This document shows positions 6,539-14,658 of a stretch of 22,696 nt of DNA, one piece after another. Source of the stretch: JAVBPE01 sp031549865 (GTDB taxonomy: Bacteria > Bacillota_I > Bacilli_A > Acholeplasmatales > Anaeroplasmataceae); contig JAVBPE010000032.1 of NCBI GenBank assembly GCA_031549865.1, positions 1 to 22,696 of the forward strand. Reading direction: 5' to 3'. Every line of letters starts with the position of its first letter. Position 1 is the stretch's first letter. The position numbers were made by a program, and so were the translations under genes. A model generated the notes under the pieces. The model did not search any database and was not told the DNA's origin. It was given only the letters and a program-made list of their open reading frames with translations.

Positions 6539-8089
6539 CTAAGACATTTTCTTTAAGTCTAATAAGAATCCTTGTGATACTTTAAATATGCCTTTGCCGA
6601 ATAATTTATCTAATAAAGCAATTAATTCATCTAATTCTTTACGTAAAAATGCTAAATTTAAACTTTCAAATTTACGTAAAATCTTATATGTTAACATATA
6701 GTCTAATGCTTCAAATTCAGAGAATCCACATTCCATATAAACTGGAGTAAATAATTTAATTTGCTTCATAATACGGTTACCAAAGGCAATTTTAAACTTT
6801 TCTTGAATAAAATCATCAAGTTGATTAAAGTTTGCTTGAGCTTTTGGACTCATTGTCCAACCTTTTTGAGCTTTTTTAAATAATTCATCTAAATATTCAT
6901 GTGTTATTGCTAGATTTTCTGTATATGGTGCATCAATAAATTCTGCTTTAGTGTTAATCGCAATAGTTACAGCACGGTCATATACTTTATCTGTGATTGT
7001 AAAAGTAGAGTCGTCCTTATTGGCAGTTCCAATAAACCATAAATTTTGTGTAATCATTATCTTACCATTGATAAGATTTTTAGGGTCATTAGGGTCAATA
7101 CCAGGAACTAAGTCTATTTTCCATTCGTTAATATCAGGCATTTCCATTACTGATAAGAATTCCGCAAAATAATATTCAATACGCGCTAAGTTCATTTCGT
7201 CTAGTACGATTAAATTAATCGTGTCAGAGAAACCGGCATTATATACAGATTTTAAGAAATCTGTTTCATTAAATTTTTTCGTAAATTCATTTAAATATCC
7301 TAACAATTCTGCACGGTCACGCCATGATGGTTGAACAGATATAATTGATGCATCATTTTGGAAAAATTTTCCCATTGCATATGGTAATGATGTCTTCCCT
7401 GTACCAGAGATACCTTCTAAAATTAACACTTTTGAAGTAGACATACCCGCAATAAATCTTGCAACTATATCTGGCTTGTAAAATAGTTTTAATTGAGAAG
7501 CAGAATAGTTGATAAATCTATCAACAATTCCCTTTAAGTCTAACATATCATCATTGTTCATAAAAGTAACGCGAGGATTTGCTGTCCATTCAGCATCAAC
7601 TTGATTAAGTTTCGTGAATCTTCCAACTCCACCTTCAGGGGCATTTTTATCTTTTCTTTTCTTAGAACCATCATCTAAAGATCCTGGAGTTCCTGTACCA
7701 AGTTGTGATACACGCATAGCTAAAATCTTATTCTTTTCATCAATAAGTTCAACAACTTTTTGATTTAAAATTGATACTTCTTCAATTAATTCATCCTTAT
7801 CTACTTCTTTACGTCTAAAACGGAAATAACGTCTTAGCAATTGAACAATAAGTACTATTAATAAGAATACTAAGATGATGTTAATAAAAGCTACCAAAAT
7901 ATACATTACCCAGTCAAGTACAGTCCAAGATGGATTCTCAACTGATGCAGCTATAAGATCACTAAAATATTTTTTTGGTTGATTGTAAAACATATCTGCA
8001 AATATTTGTCCTATCATTCCAAATATCTTTCCAATATTAGCAAATAGAGCTGATATAAAGTCTATATAATATCTTGAGAACTCAATCAT
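6539..8089 (-). CDS. membrane-anchored McrB-like AAA+ ATPase
   Basis: A 516-residue protein. Residues 1-50 are amphipathic, 60-85 form a strong membrane helix, and 95-125 a short coiled coil. After a flexible linker the AAA+ module runs from about 175 to 480. Walker A is GISGTGKT (226-233), Walker B is LIVLDE (293-298) followed by MNLARIEYYFAEFLSVME as in the McrB/dynein-related (AAA_5) branch. The sensor block is GTANKDDST (354-362), with a probable arginine finger in DKVYDRA (Arg372). Such ATPases form rings that remodel or move a partner. McrB proteins are normally soluble GTPases in DNA restriction, so an N-terminal anchor is unusual. The start follows AGGAGGG. Neighbours are a signal peptidase upstream and the McrC-like gene downstream, suggesting work at the membrane on secreted or cell-surface assembly; that is inference. 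Confidence 0.85.
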   Translation of the reverse strand: MIEFSRYYIDFISALFANIGKIFGMIGQIFADMFYNQPKKYFSDLIAASVENPSWTVLDWVMYILVAFINIILVFLLIVLIVQLLRRYFRFRRKEVDKDELIEEVSILNQKVVELIDEKNKILAMRVSQLGTGTPGSLDDGSKKRKDKNAPEGGVGRFTKLNQVDAEWTANPRVTFMNNDDMLDLKGIVDRFINYSASQLKLFYKPDIVARFIAGMSTSKVLILEGISGTGKTSLPYAMGKFFQNDASIISVQPSWRDRAELLGYLNEFTKKFNETDFLKSVYNAGFSDTINLIVLDEMNLARIEYYFAEFLSVMEMPDINEWKIDLVPGIDPNDPKNLINGKIMITQNLWFIGTANKDDSTFTITDKVYDRAVTIAINTKAEFIDAPYTENLAITHEYLDELFKKAQKGWTMSPKAQANFNQLDDFIQEKFKIAFGNRIMKQIKLFTPVYMECGFSEFEALDYMLTYKILRKFESLNLAFLRKELDELIALLDKLFGKGIFKVSQGFLLDLKKMS

Positions 8090-8120
8090 AATATTCCCTC
8101 CTCTTAATTACTTCTAATTT

Positions 8121-9044
8121 TTATTCTATATTTTCTTCTTTTTCCTCAACTGTAGTTTCTAAAACTTCAGTTGGCTCTTCTTCATTTATCTTATCATTTA
8201 CAGGAGTTGCTGTTTGTGCTTCTGTTTCTTTTTGAAGTTGCGCCATAATTTCTAATCTAATTGCTTCTTTTTGTGCTTCTAAATCAGCTTTCATTTGATC
8301 TTTTTGAGTATCAAGTGCAATCTTGTTTTTTTCGTTACTTAATCCCACAAAGTTTCTAATTACTAAAAATACTTCTACTAAAAAGAAAATTAATACAGGC
8401 ATAACAATAAACCAAAAGAAATTATTATTAACAACTTGAAGAGTATTTCCAAATCCAGAAACTTTTCCAGTGTAGATACCTAAAACTTCTTCTTCTGTTT
8501 TAGTTTCAAAATTATATGCTCCTGCACTATTTTTAATATGCTCATTTTGCATAAATTCTGATTGATTAGTAATAGTACCATTAGAATCAAAAATTGGTTT
8601 TATATAATCACCATAAACGGCAGCATTATAATCCCCTTGTGTAATAAATACTCTAGAATCACTACTTTCATATATATATACTATTCTATGCGTATTTAAC
8701 CATGAATCATAACCTTGGGCTTTTAAATTTGCATCTTCAAAAGTAATGATGTCTCCTACTTTTAAATTATCAATCGCTTTTTGATTTGGTTTTTTTACTA
8801 AAATCATATCGCCTTTGTTAAAATTATCTTTTTGTTCAGTCATTCCAATTGACTCATTACAACTCATTGAGTCAGATACTACAATTAAAAATCCCCTACC
8901 AAATAATTTTGGATAATCATTATTTTTATTATCTCTATTTATATTGGCAATAGAAAACAACAATAATACAACTATTATTGCGTAGAATATAACCGAACCA
9001 CCTATCTTACACCCTTTAATTACTTTTTTCTTATTTACCTTCAT
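8121..9044 (-). CDS. SipW-type signal peptidase I, long form with coiled-coil tail
   Basis: A 307-residue Ser-His type I signal peptidase. A membrane helix lies at 17-35. The Ser block is VVSDSMSCN (Ser59), the His block NTHRIVYI (His119), then TQGDYNAAVYGDYI with the conserved Gly-Asp pair. A roughly 30-residue insert (about 152-185) lengthens the extracellular domain. The second helix is at 208-230, followed by a cytoplasmic coiled coil (about 235-275) and an acidic Glu-rich end. It heads the four-gene operon, 31 bp before the AAA+ gene, with AGGTGAT as ribosome site. The cytoplasmic tail, absent from typical SipW, could dock the AAA+ or McrC-like proteins; that is inference. Together with the shorter enzyme it gives two candidate processing enzymes for the upstream TYAWF proteins. 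Confidence 0.85.
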   Translation of the reverse strand: MKVNKKKVIKGCKIGGSVIFYAIIVVLLLFSIANINRDNKNNDYPKLFGRGFLIVVSDSMSCNESIGMTEQKDNFNKGDMILVKKPNQKAIDNLKVGDIITFEDANLKAQGYDSWLNTHRIVYIYESSDSRVFITQGDYNAAVYGDYIKPIFDSNGTITNQSEFMQNEHIKNSAGAYNFETKTEEEVLGIYTGKVSGFGNTLQVVNNNFFWFIVMPVLIFFLVEVFLVIRNFVGLSNEKNKIALDTQKDQMKADLEAQKEAIRLEIMAQLQKETEAQTATPVNDKINEEEPTEVLETTVEEKEENIE

Positions 9045-9093
9045 ATAATCACCTACTATATAGTATTATTAAAATCGACAGATTTATAAATCC

Positions 9094-9103
9094 ATTTTAC
9101 CAT
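9094..9103 (-). promoter_or_regulatory. candidate extended -10 promoter of the peptidase/AAA+ operon
   Basis: TGGTAAAAT on the minus strand is an extended -10 (TG-n-TAAAAT). The -35 position 17 bp upstream reads TTTCTA, a poor match. The start would fall near 9087, about 40 nt before the ATG. The rest of the 235-bp gap holds only AT-rich sequence and the terminator of the upstream operon. Confidence 0.4.
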
Positions 9104-9257
9104 ATTTTTTTTAAAATAGAAATATATTTTTTGAATAAAACCTTATTTTTGATATTACTATTTCTTTACATCATTTTTTTATAACCAAAACCGCAATTTT
9201 TGCCTTACCTAAAGTATTTTTTAAACTTAAGGTTTTTTATGCTTTTTTATTAAAACA

Positions 9258-9277
9258 AGGACACAACTCTGTGTCCT
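9258..9277 (-). terminator. terminator of the five-gene secreted-protein operon
   Basis: AGGACACA/TGTGTCCT forms an 8-bp stem with a 4-nt loop starting 3 bp past the stop codon at 9280. The minus strand continues TGTTTTAAT. It separates this operon from the peptidase/AAA+ operon. Confidence 0.8.
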
Positions 9278-9279
9278 CA

Positions 9280-10284
9280 TCATCTTAATATACTTGGATC
9301 TTGCGTTGTAAACCTTAATCTTATTGAACATACTTGATCCGAGGTTGCTTCTAAGCAATCAGGATCCCATCCCTCAAACCAAAATGTTATTGTTGTTTTA
9401 ATCATCGTTCTTATTGTTAAATTATCACTTTCAGATATTATATTATTAATATCTAGCTTAGTATCTTTAACTTGATTATAACGTATATAATCCGTTGGAA
9501 AAGTCAATTTTACTTTGTCATTATATTTCCTATTATAATCTTCTATAGCAACATTGAAACAGTCAAAACCACCAAAATCGTATTCATAATCATTTTCACT
9601 TATTTTAATTGGCGTTTCTGAGCCTGGGGCATATATTGTTGTTTTCGGATTCAAAAAATCAGCATTTAAATCTTTTAATTCCACTGCATCATATTTGGTA
9701 ATTGCAATACGTGATGCATTAGATGAATCAACCTTCATTTTTTGAATTGTACCTAGTTGTGGGTGTTCAATTGGATTAGCCATTGTATATGGTTTCGGAT
9801 TTCCCATTACCATATCTATATCAGCAAAATATACAGGAACTGAATGGACTCCAGCATCCAAATTATATATTGTTGAAAAGTATAAATCAAATTGGTAATA
9901 GTTATCACTTTGACTTCCATCAATACTCTTAAAATCTGACAGTTTATTGGTTGTTAAATCTAAATCCGCTGTAGCTGGATGTAAAATAATTTGTTCAAAT
10001 AAACTATTAACCGCCGTATCTCCTAAATCAAATGCATTAGGAATACCTTTGTTTAAAAGTATAGCTTTTTTTAACTCAATTGATGATAAGATATTTTTGA
10101 AATGAATTCCATCTACAGATAATTCTAATCCATCTCCCGTCACTTGGTCGATATCTAGTTCAAACTCTCCTATAGAAGATGAAGAAAGAATACCAAACCA
10201 AGCATATGTAGTTGTAATTGTTGTACATAAGATTAATATACTCATCAGTATACTAAAGTACATCTTTCGAACCAGTGCCTTCAT
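9280..10284 (-). CDS. secreted TYAWF-type (SipW substrate) protein, paralogue 5
   Basis: A 334-residue secreted protein. The N-terminus has a basic start, a hydrophobic helix at about 8-25 and TTTYAWF (24-30), the SipW-cognate signal-peptide motif also seen in TasA/camelysin-like proteins; cleavage after Ala28 is expected. The mature start FELDIDQVTGDGLELSVDG matches paralogues in the same operon. The C-terminus carries the locus signature TFWFEGWDPDCLEA (about 300-313) and a second Cys in DQVCSIRLRFTT, so a disulphide is possible outside the cell. No LPXTG anchor is present. It is last in the operon, 61 bp after the Ala/Thr-rich subunit gene; AAGGAG precedes the ATG by about 11 nt. A minor filament or matrix component is likely, by context. 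Confidence 0.75.
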   Translation of the reverse strand: MKALVRKMYFSILMSILILCTTITTTYAWFGILSSSSIGEFELDIDQVTGDGLELSVDGIHFKNILSSIELKKAILLNKGIPNAFDLGDTAVNSLFEQIILHPATADLDLTTNKLSDFKSIDGSQSDNYYQFDLYFSTIYNLDAGVHSVPVYFADIDMVMGNPKPYTMANPIEHPQLGTIQKMKVDSSNASRIAITKYDAVELKDLNADFLNPKTTIYAPGSETPIKISENDYEYDFGGFDCFNVAIEDYNRKYNDKVKLTFPTDYIRYNQVKDTKLDINNIISESDNLTIRTMIKTTITFWFEGWDPDCLEATSDQVCSIRLRFTTQDPSILR

Positions 10285-10345
10285 GGTCTAGTATTCTCCT
10301 TCAAATTAATTTAATATAATTATTTTAATTAAAGCCAAATTTTTA

Positions 10346-11302
10346 TTAAGCTCCAGTTGTTGAAGTTGATGCTGCCTCAGCATTAGCAACTGATGTAAAT
10401 ATGAAATCAGCAGAGAAAGATTGAGTTAAAATAGCATCAAATGCTTCAACATCCCAACCATCAATCCAGAAATCAAATTCGATTCTTACAACTTTACCAG
10501 CACCTAATGAACAAATTTTACCAGCAGCTGCACCTAATGCAGTTAATGCTTCAAATTCTTGAGTTACAGTACATTCTTTATCAGTTCCCATTATAGTATT
10601 ATAATAGTTAACAGCAGCATTATTAGCTTGAGTTTCACCATCAGAATATGTTTTAGAAACTTTTGCAGTAGCCATAGCTGAGTCAGCAGCAAATACACGA
10701 ACGCTATCAATAGCAGTTGCTTCTTGAGCTTTTGCTAATCCATATGTAGTTTCAGTATATACACTCATAGTAACACGCATAGCAGCAAGTAAATCTACTT
10801 GAATTGCATTACCAGCAGCGATTGCACCAGCACCAGTTTCTCCATTGAATAAAGTGATTTTTCCATCAACTGATGTACTTGGAACAAATGAAGTTGGAAC
10901 ACTTGTATTTTTAATTGCATCAGCAATTGTATCAGCTTTTAAGATAATATCAGCAGCTGTAGTACCTGTATTTTGTAGGTATAAAGTTGCTTTTAAATAA
11001 CTTGAAGTTGCAGCAGCAGAACCATCTAAATTAGTATAAGTAATTGCCTTTGTATCTACAGTACCAGCAACACACATAAGAGTAGGTGAATTAACAGTAG
11101 GTGTAGCTGAAGTTGAATAGTTAATATCATCAGCAGAGATGAAGATATTATTAGCTGCAGCAGTTGTAGTACTTGCTCCAACAGTGTTTGCTGTAGCAAC
11201 AGCATTTTGTGTGAACCAAGCATAAGTTGTAGTTGATAAACAAGTAACTGTTAATGCAAGAGTTGCAACACTTAAGAATAATTTTTTTGTTAAGTTTTTC
11301 AT
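10346..11302 (-). CDS. Ala/Thr-rich TYAWF-type secreted protein, probable major subunit
   Basis: A 318-residue secreted protein with signal peptide and TTTYAWF at 24-30. The mature chain is strikingly rich in Ala and Thr (for example VATANTVGASTTTAAANN), poor in aromatic residues, and recodes this with abundant GCT/GCA/ACT codons. This composition resembles highly expressed structural proteins. The C-terminal signature is FDFWIDGWDVEAFDA (about 276-290), where the paralogues' Asp-Cys is Glu-Ala. Other Cys residues (LMCVAG, KECTV, KICSL) remain. It is preceded by the largest gap inside the operon, with stable hairpins at 11344-11412, and has a good ribosome site (AAGGAG). TasA-like major fibre subunit is the most likely role, inferred from composition and context. 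Confidence 0.75.
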   Translation of the reverse strand: MKNLTKKLFLSVATLALTVTCLSTTTYAWFTQNAVATANTVGASTTTAAANNIFISADDINYSTSATPTVNSPTLMCVAGTVDTKAITYTNLDGSAAATSSYLKATLYLQNTGTTAADIILKADTIADAIKNTSVPTSFVPSTSVDGKITLFNGETGAGAIAAGNAIQVDLLAAMRVTMSVYTETTYGLAKAQEATAIDSVRVFAADSAMATAKVSKTYSDGETQANNAAVNYYNTIMGTDKECTVTQEFEALTALGAAAGKICSLGAGKVVRIEFDFWIDGWDVEAFDAILTQSFSADFIFTSVANAEAASTSTTGA

Positions 11303-11343
11303 TTTTTTCTCCTTGAATTTAATTTTTTTGATATGTAAGTTTT

Positions 11344-11412
11344 ACCACATTACGAGGTGGTTGTACATTGTACTCTCTTAACTTATATCTAATATCAATT
11401 AATATAAGTTAA
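11344..11412 (-). promoter_or_regulatory. intergenic hairpins ahead of the probable major subunit gene
   Basis: A perfect 11-bp stem, TTAACTTATAT/ATATAAGTTAA (11378-11388 with 11402-11412), has a 13-nt loop. It is followed by the palindrome GTAC-ATT-GTAC (11363-11373) and a 5-bp hairpin ACCAC/GTGGT (11344-11361). No T tract follows the large stem on the minus strand, so it is not a classic terminator. It could be an RNA-processing or 5'-stabilising element that raises the level of the downstream message. No convincing promoter was found here. Confidence 0.45.
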
Positions 11413-11419
11413 CCCCCAT

Positions 11420-12715
11420 TTATTGATATTTCGCTTTTAATGTAAGTGTTAATTCAGTACTTCCGCTTGGAAAATAGTTCAATAGCATTCTATTACTATC
11501 TACAAACAAAGGATTTGCCCCAACACTTTCATATCCAATAAACTTCTTACCTTCTACTTTATTTGGCAAACTAGGAAGTAAAGCTTTTGTTGGAATACAT
11601 TCATTAAAAGTTTTTTCACTTAAATCATCTTCAATGTAAACTACATTTTTTGTTTTTTCAACATCAAGACTCGTCGTGAATGACAATTGAACATGTGTTG
11701 AATTTTTGCCGATTCCATCTAAGCAATCAGCATCCCATCCCTCTAACCAGAAATTAAACTCTACTTTGTTTTTGTAACCTGAGTATCTTGATAGGTCACA
11801 TACCTTAGCATTTGACATTGTATCAAAAGCTTTAATTGTAGTAGGCATTTCTGTATATTCAAGCGGTTCAAGTGCTGAAGCACTTGTCGCATTAAACATC
11901 GAAAACATCAAATTTTTACTAGCATCATATTTAGCCATATAAGCACCATTTGTACCAGTTTCGTAATACTCTTCACTGAAGTTAGTTGCATAGCTTCCAT
12001 ATCCTTCAGATAATTCGTATATCTTTGCAATTTCATTACTATAAATGTCTGTTGTTTTTGTTGAAAAACGTAAGGCATCAGATGATTTAATATTAATATT
12101 AGTAGAATTTATCGTTTCTTTTACTCCAGTAGCTTTATTATATGTCACACCAGTAGTAACTAAATCAATATTTTCAATAGTAGAATTTATTGATGTAGGT
12201 TTTATTGTAGTTCCATCTTCTAAAATCTTTTCATTAGCAGAATAGAAGTAAACGCTTAAATCATTTTTACCTGCTCCACCAGTAGTATCAGAAGCGAAGT
12301 AAATATCAAATGATACATACATACCATTATTTTGATATACAACTTCATCACCTAACCTATCATAAAATGATTTTCCATCACTTGATGTAATCGGTAGTAA
12401 TTTAATTTCATTAAACATTGTATTAATTCTATCATTGCTTAAAGTATTACCTGAAAAGTCTATAATATTATCATCTTCATCAAATGAATATCCCTTATAT
12501 TTTGCAACAATTGCTTTTATAACATCATTTGTCGTAAGATATTGTTTGTAATTCGCGCCCGAGATTGAAACTAACATTCCATCTCCGGATGTTACATTTA
12601 ATTCAAATCCATCTACCCATACTTCTTGGTTTAATTCAAACCAAGCATATGATGTTGAGATTAAACTAATTAAAGCAAATAAGGCTGTACAGATACTAAT
12701 ATAGATTTTTTTCAT
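11420..12715 (-). CDS. secreted SYAWF-type protein with extra C-terminal domain, paralogue 3
   Basis: A 431-residue protein, the longest of the set. Signal peptide with TSYAWF at 21-26. The mature start DGFELNVTSGDGMLVSISG, followed by TTNDVIKAIVAKYKGYSF, aligns with the next gene upstream. The signature FNFWLEGWDADCLDG lies near 325-340, with KVCDLSRY just before it. Beyond that signature is an extra 85 or so residues: LPSLPNKVEGKKFIGYES, ending LTLTLKAKYQ. This looks like an InlB B-repeat/Flg_new-type beta module, often used in surface proteins for binding or spacing. AGGAGG lies 5 nt before the ATG, and the gap to the upstream gene is 12 bp. It could be an accessory or tip subunit; role not proven. 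Confidence 0.75.
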   Translation of the reverse strand: MKKIYISICTALFALISLISTSYAWFELNQEVWVDGFELNVTSGDGMLVSISGANYKQYLTTNDVIKAIVAKYKGYSFDEDDNIIDFSGNTLSNDRINTMFNEIKLLPITSSDGKSFYDRLGDEVVYQNNGMYVSFDIYFASDTTGGAGKNDLSVYFYSANEKILEDGTTIKPTSINSTIENIDLVTTGVTYNKATGVKETINSTNINIKSSDALRFSTKTTDIYSNEIAKIYELSEGYGSYATNFSEEYYETGTNGAYMAKYDASKNLMFSMFNATSASALEPLEYTEMPTTIKAFDTMSNAKVCDLSRYSGYKNKVEFNFWLEGWDADCLDGIGKNSTHVQLSFTTSLDVEKTKNVVYIEDDLSEKTFNECIPTKALLPSLPNKVEGKKFIGYESVGANPLFVDSNRMLLNYFPSGSTELTLTLKAKYQ

Positions 12716-12727
12716 ATAAACCTCCTA

Positions 12728-13837
12728 TTAGTCTTTCTTCATCGTGAAAGATAATTGGATTTTTACACTTTCTTGTCCCATACCATTGAAACAATCTGCA
12801 TCATAGCCTTCAAGCCAAATTCTAAATGTTACTTTTTGTTTGCTGTAAGTTTGAGTATTAACATCATACTTACAAACATCGACTATTTGTGAATCAGCAT
12901 CTTCATCTAAAGTCTTGTATGTCTTAGGTAGCAAATCATAATCCATTGGTAATATACTCGTATAATGATTATTTATATTTTTTAAATATGTATAACCAGC
13001 ATTAAGAGATGAGTCATATTTTGGATCATAATTTTGATCGCCACTAGCCATTGTAGTTGCATAACTTCCTAAGCCACTATTAAGCTCATAAATTTTTGTC
13101 TTTTCTTCTTCATTATATGTTGTAGTCGAAAAACGCATTGCATCTGCCGTACTAACACTTATTTTATCATTGCCATTTTTATTAACTATTTCTAATACAT
13201 CATCAACATATTTGTAAGTAGTTAACTTGTTTAAAAGCGTTACTTCTTCAAAATCAGATGTAATAGCAGTTTTATTAAGAGTTCCATTTGCCGAAAGACT
13301 CTTTGTTTCATTTAAAAACATTATCGTGACATCTTCTAATCCATTTTCGTTTTCTGTTGGATTTTTACCAGTAGTTGTTACTGTGAAGTATAAGTCAAAT
13401 TCATAATAATGGTTGTTTAAATTAGGATCACTTAGGTCAATTTCTTGGTTAGTATTGTTATATTCAAAAACGTTTTTAAATGTTGTGCCGTTTAGTGAAG
13501 TTACAGAATTAAGTGTCATTAGTTTGTATTCATCTAAGAAGGTTTGTCTATCAACAACAACATCACCATCTTTGAACACACCGTCTACCAATGCATAATT
13601 ATTCTTCTTCGCTACAATAGCTTTCATAATATCTAATGAGTCAATTTTTTGACTATAATTTTTATTGTCAATAGATATTAATATTCCTTTGTCTTGATTC
13701 ACATCAAGATTTACATCACTTAGCCATGCTTCAGAATTTAACTGAAACCAAGCATAAGTTGAAGTAGCGGCAGTCGATAATACAAATAGAGCACTTATAC
13801 AACTGAGCAATATTTTTCGACCGAAATTTTTCTTCAT
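12728..13837 (-). CDS. secreted TYAWF-type protein, paralogue 2
   Basis: A 369-residue secreted protein. Basic N-terminus, hydrophobic helix and TSTYAWF at 25-31. The mature start is DVNLDVNQDKGILISIDN, then DSLDIMKAIVAKKNNYAL, and later DAMRFSTTTYNEEEKTKIYELNSGLGSYAT. All of these closely parallel the 11420-12715 protein, so the two are recent paralogues except for the latter's C-terminal extension. The signature FRIWLEGYDADCFNG sits about 25 residues from the end, with DVCKYD before it. The ribosome site is GGAGGAG; the gene follows the first operon gene by 15 bp. Extracellular filament or matrix subunit by family resemblance and context. Confidence 0.78.
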   Translation of the reverse strand: MKKNFGRKILLSCISALFVLSTAATSTYAWFQLNSEAWLSDVNLDVNQDKGILISIDNKNYSQKIDSLDIMKAIVAKKNNYALVDGVFKDGDVVVDRQTFLDEYKLMTLNSVTSLNGTTFKNVFEYNNTNQEIDLSDPNLNNHYYEFDLYFTVTTTGKNPTENENGLEDVTIMFLNETKSLSANGTLNKTAITSDFEEVTLLNKLTTYKYVDDVLEIVNKNGNDKISVSTADAMRFSTTTYNEEEKTKIYELNSGLGSYATTMASGDQNYDPKYDSSLNAGYTYLKNINNHYTSILPMDYDLLPKTYKTLDEDADSQIVDVCKYDVNTQTYSKQKVTFRIWLEGYDADCFNGMGQESVKIQLSFTMKKD

Positions 13838-13852
13838 TGTTCTCCTCCTTCT

Positions 13853-14584
13853 TTAGTTTTCAAGTTCTTCAATTATCTTGAAGTTTAGCCCGAATCTAAT
13901 CGAACCTTTCAATATTGAATACTCACCTTTATCCGTACAATCAGGATCGTATCCTTCTATCCAAAATATCAATGTATATCTTATTGATTCTTCTGGATGT
14001 AAACTCACAATTTGTTCTTTGAATACAGTCGTATCATTTAAGAAATTTTCTGTATCCGGATAATTAACAGGGTAGACAGCGTCAACCTTGTCCGCTTTTT
14101 GATAAATTGTTCCATTAGTTTTTAGTTCATCATTGAAAACCCAAATTCTAACAGCCTCATCAACATATCTTGTAACCCTAGATATATTCATAATTGCTTC
14201 AACTGATACAGTTTCTTCACCATTATTTTTTAGATAAAATGAATATCCCATATAGTTACCAGCATTACTAACATATGTACCGTCTTCTTCTAATACATAT
14301 TCTTTTACAATTTGGTCATATGCAACTGGCCTAACATCATTCAAAGATCCCCCAATTAATCTCGGAGAAGAATATGCAAATTCTTTATCTTCTGATAATA
14401 TTAATCCAAGTTCAGCTGCTTTATTATCAATACTGATAACAAAATTACCAACTTGTTGTCCATAATAAGTTAATGCGCCTATGAAACCACTTAACGTTAA
14501 AAATATACTTGTTAATAGAACAATAGTAGAATTCTTTCGAAATAGTTTATGTGCTCTATAAACATTTTTACCTTTTGATCTAAT
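13853..14584 (-). CDS. first protein of the riboswitch operon, TYAWF-family relative
   Basis: About 243 residues. After a basic N-terminus (about 1-18), a hydrophobic helix leads into ALTYYGQQVGNFVISIDN. This sits where the paralogues have TYAWF, so the signal motif is diverged and the helix may stay uncut as an anchor. The C-terminus has the shared signature IFWIEGYDPDCTDKG. Start choice is unusual: a frame beginning at TTG 14656 would start inside the riboswitch terminator and is unlikely to be used. Downstream of the terminator there is no in-frame ATG, GTG or TTG before the helix, but AAGGAG lies 9 nt before an in-frame ATT (14582-14584). ATT starts are rare but known (infC). The gene is first in the operon and may encode a base or anchor subunit (inference). 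Confidence 0.65.
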   Translation of the reverse strand: MRSKGKNVYRAHKLFRKNSTIVLLTSIFLTLSGFIGALTYYGQQVGNFVISIDNKAAELGLILSEDKEFAYSSPRLIGGSLNDVRPVAYDQIVKEYVLEEDGTYVSNAGNYMGYSFYLKNNGEETVSVEAIMNISRVTRYVDEAVRIWVFNDELKTNGTIYQKADKVDAVYPVNYPDTENFLNDTTVFKEQIVSLHPEESIRYTLIFWIEGYDPDCTDKGEYSILKGSIRFGLNFKIIEELEN

Positions 14585-14623
14585 GCTACCACTCTCCTTA
14601 AAGCATTTTTTAAGAAAATAAAA

Positions 14624-14658
14624 AGTTGTCCCTAAATTTAAAAAATTTAACGACAACT
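14624..14658 (-). terminator. riboswitch expression platform (intrinsic terminator)
   Basis: On the minus strand AGTTGTC (14658-14652) pairs with GACAACT (14630-14624). Inside, TAAATTT and AAATTTA extend the stem around a TTT loop, with a one- to two-pair interruption. The tract TTTTATTTT follows. The 5' arm overlaps the 3' end of the aptamer by two bases, so aptamer folding and termination may compete. Confidence 0.8.

Noticed and set aside
4650..8089. A McrBC-type restriction or anti-phage system
   Set aside because: No nuclease motif, no DNA-recognition domain and no methyltransferase are visible. The ATPase is membrane-anchored, and the genes sit between signal peptidases. A defence role cannot be excluded, but the context argues against it.
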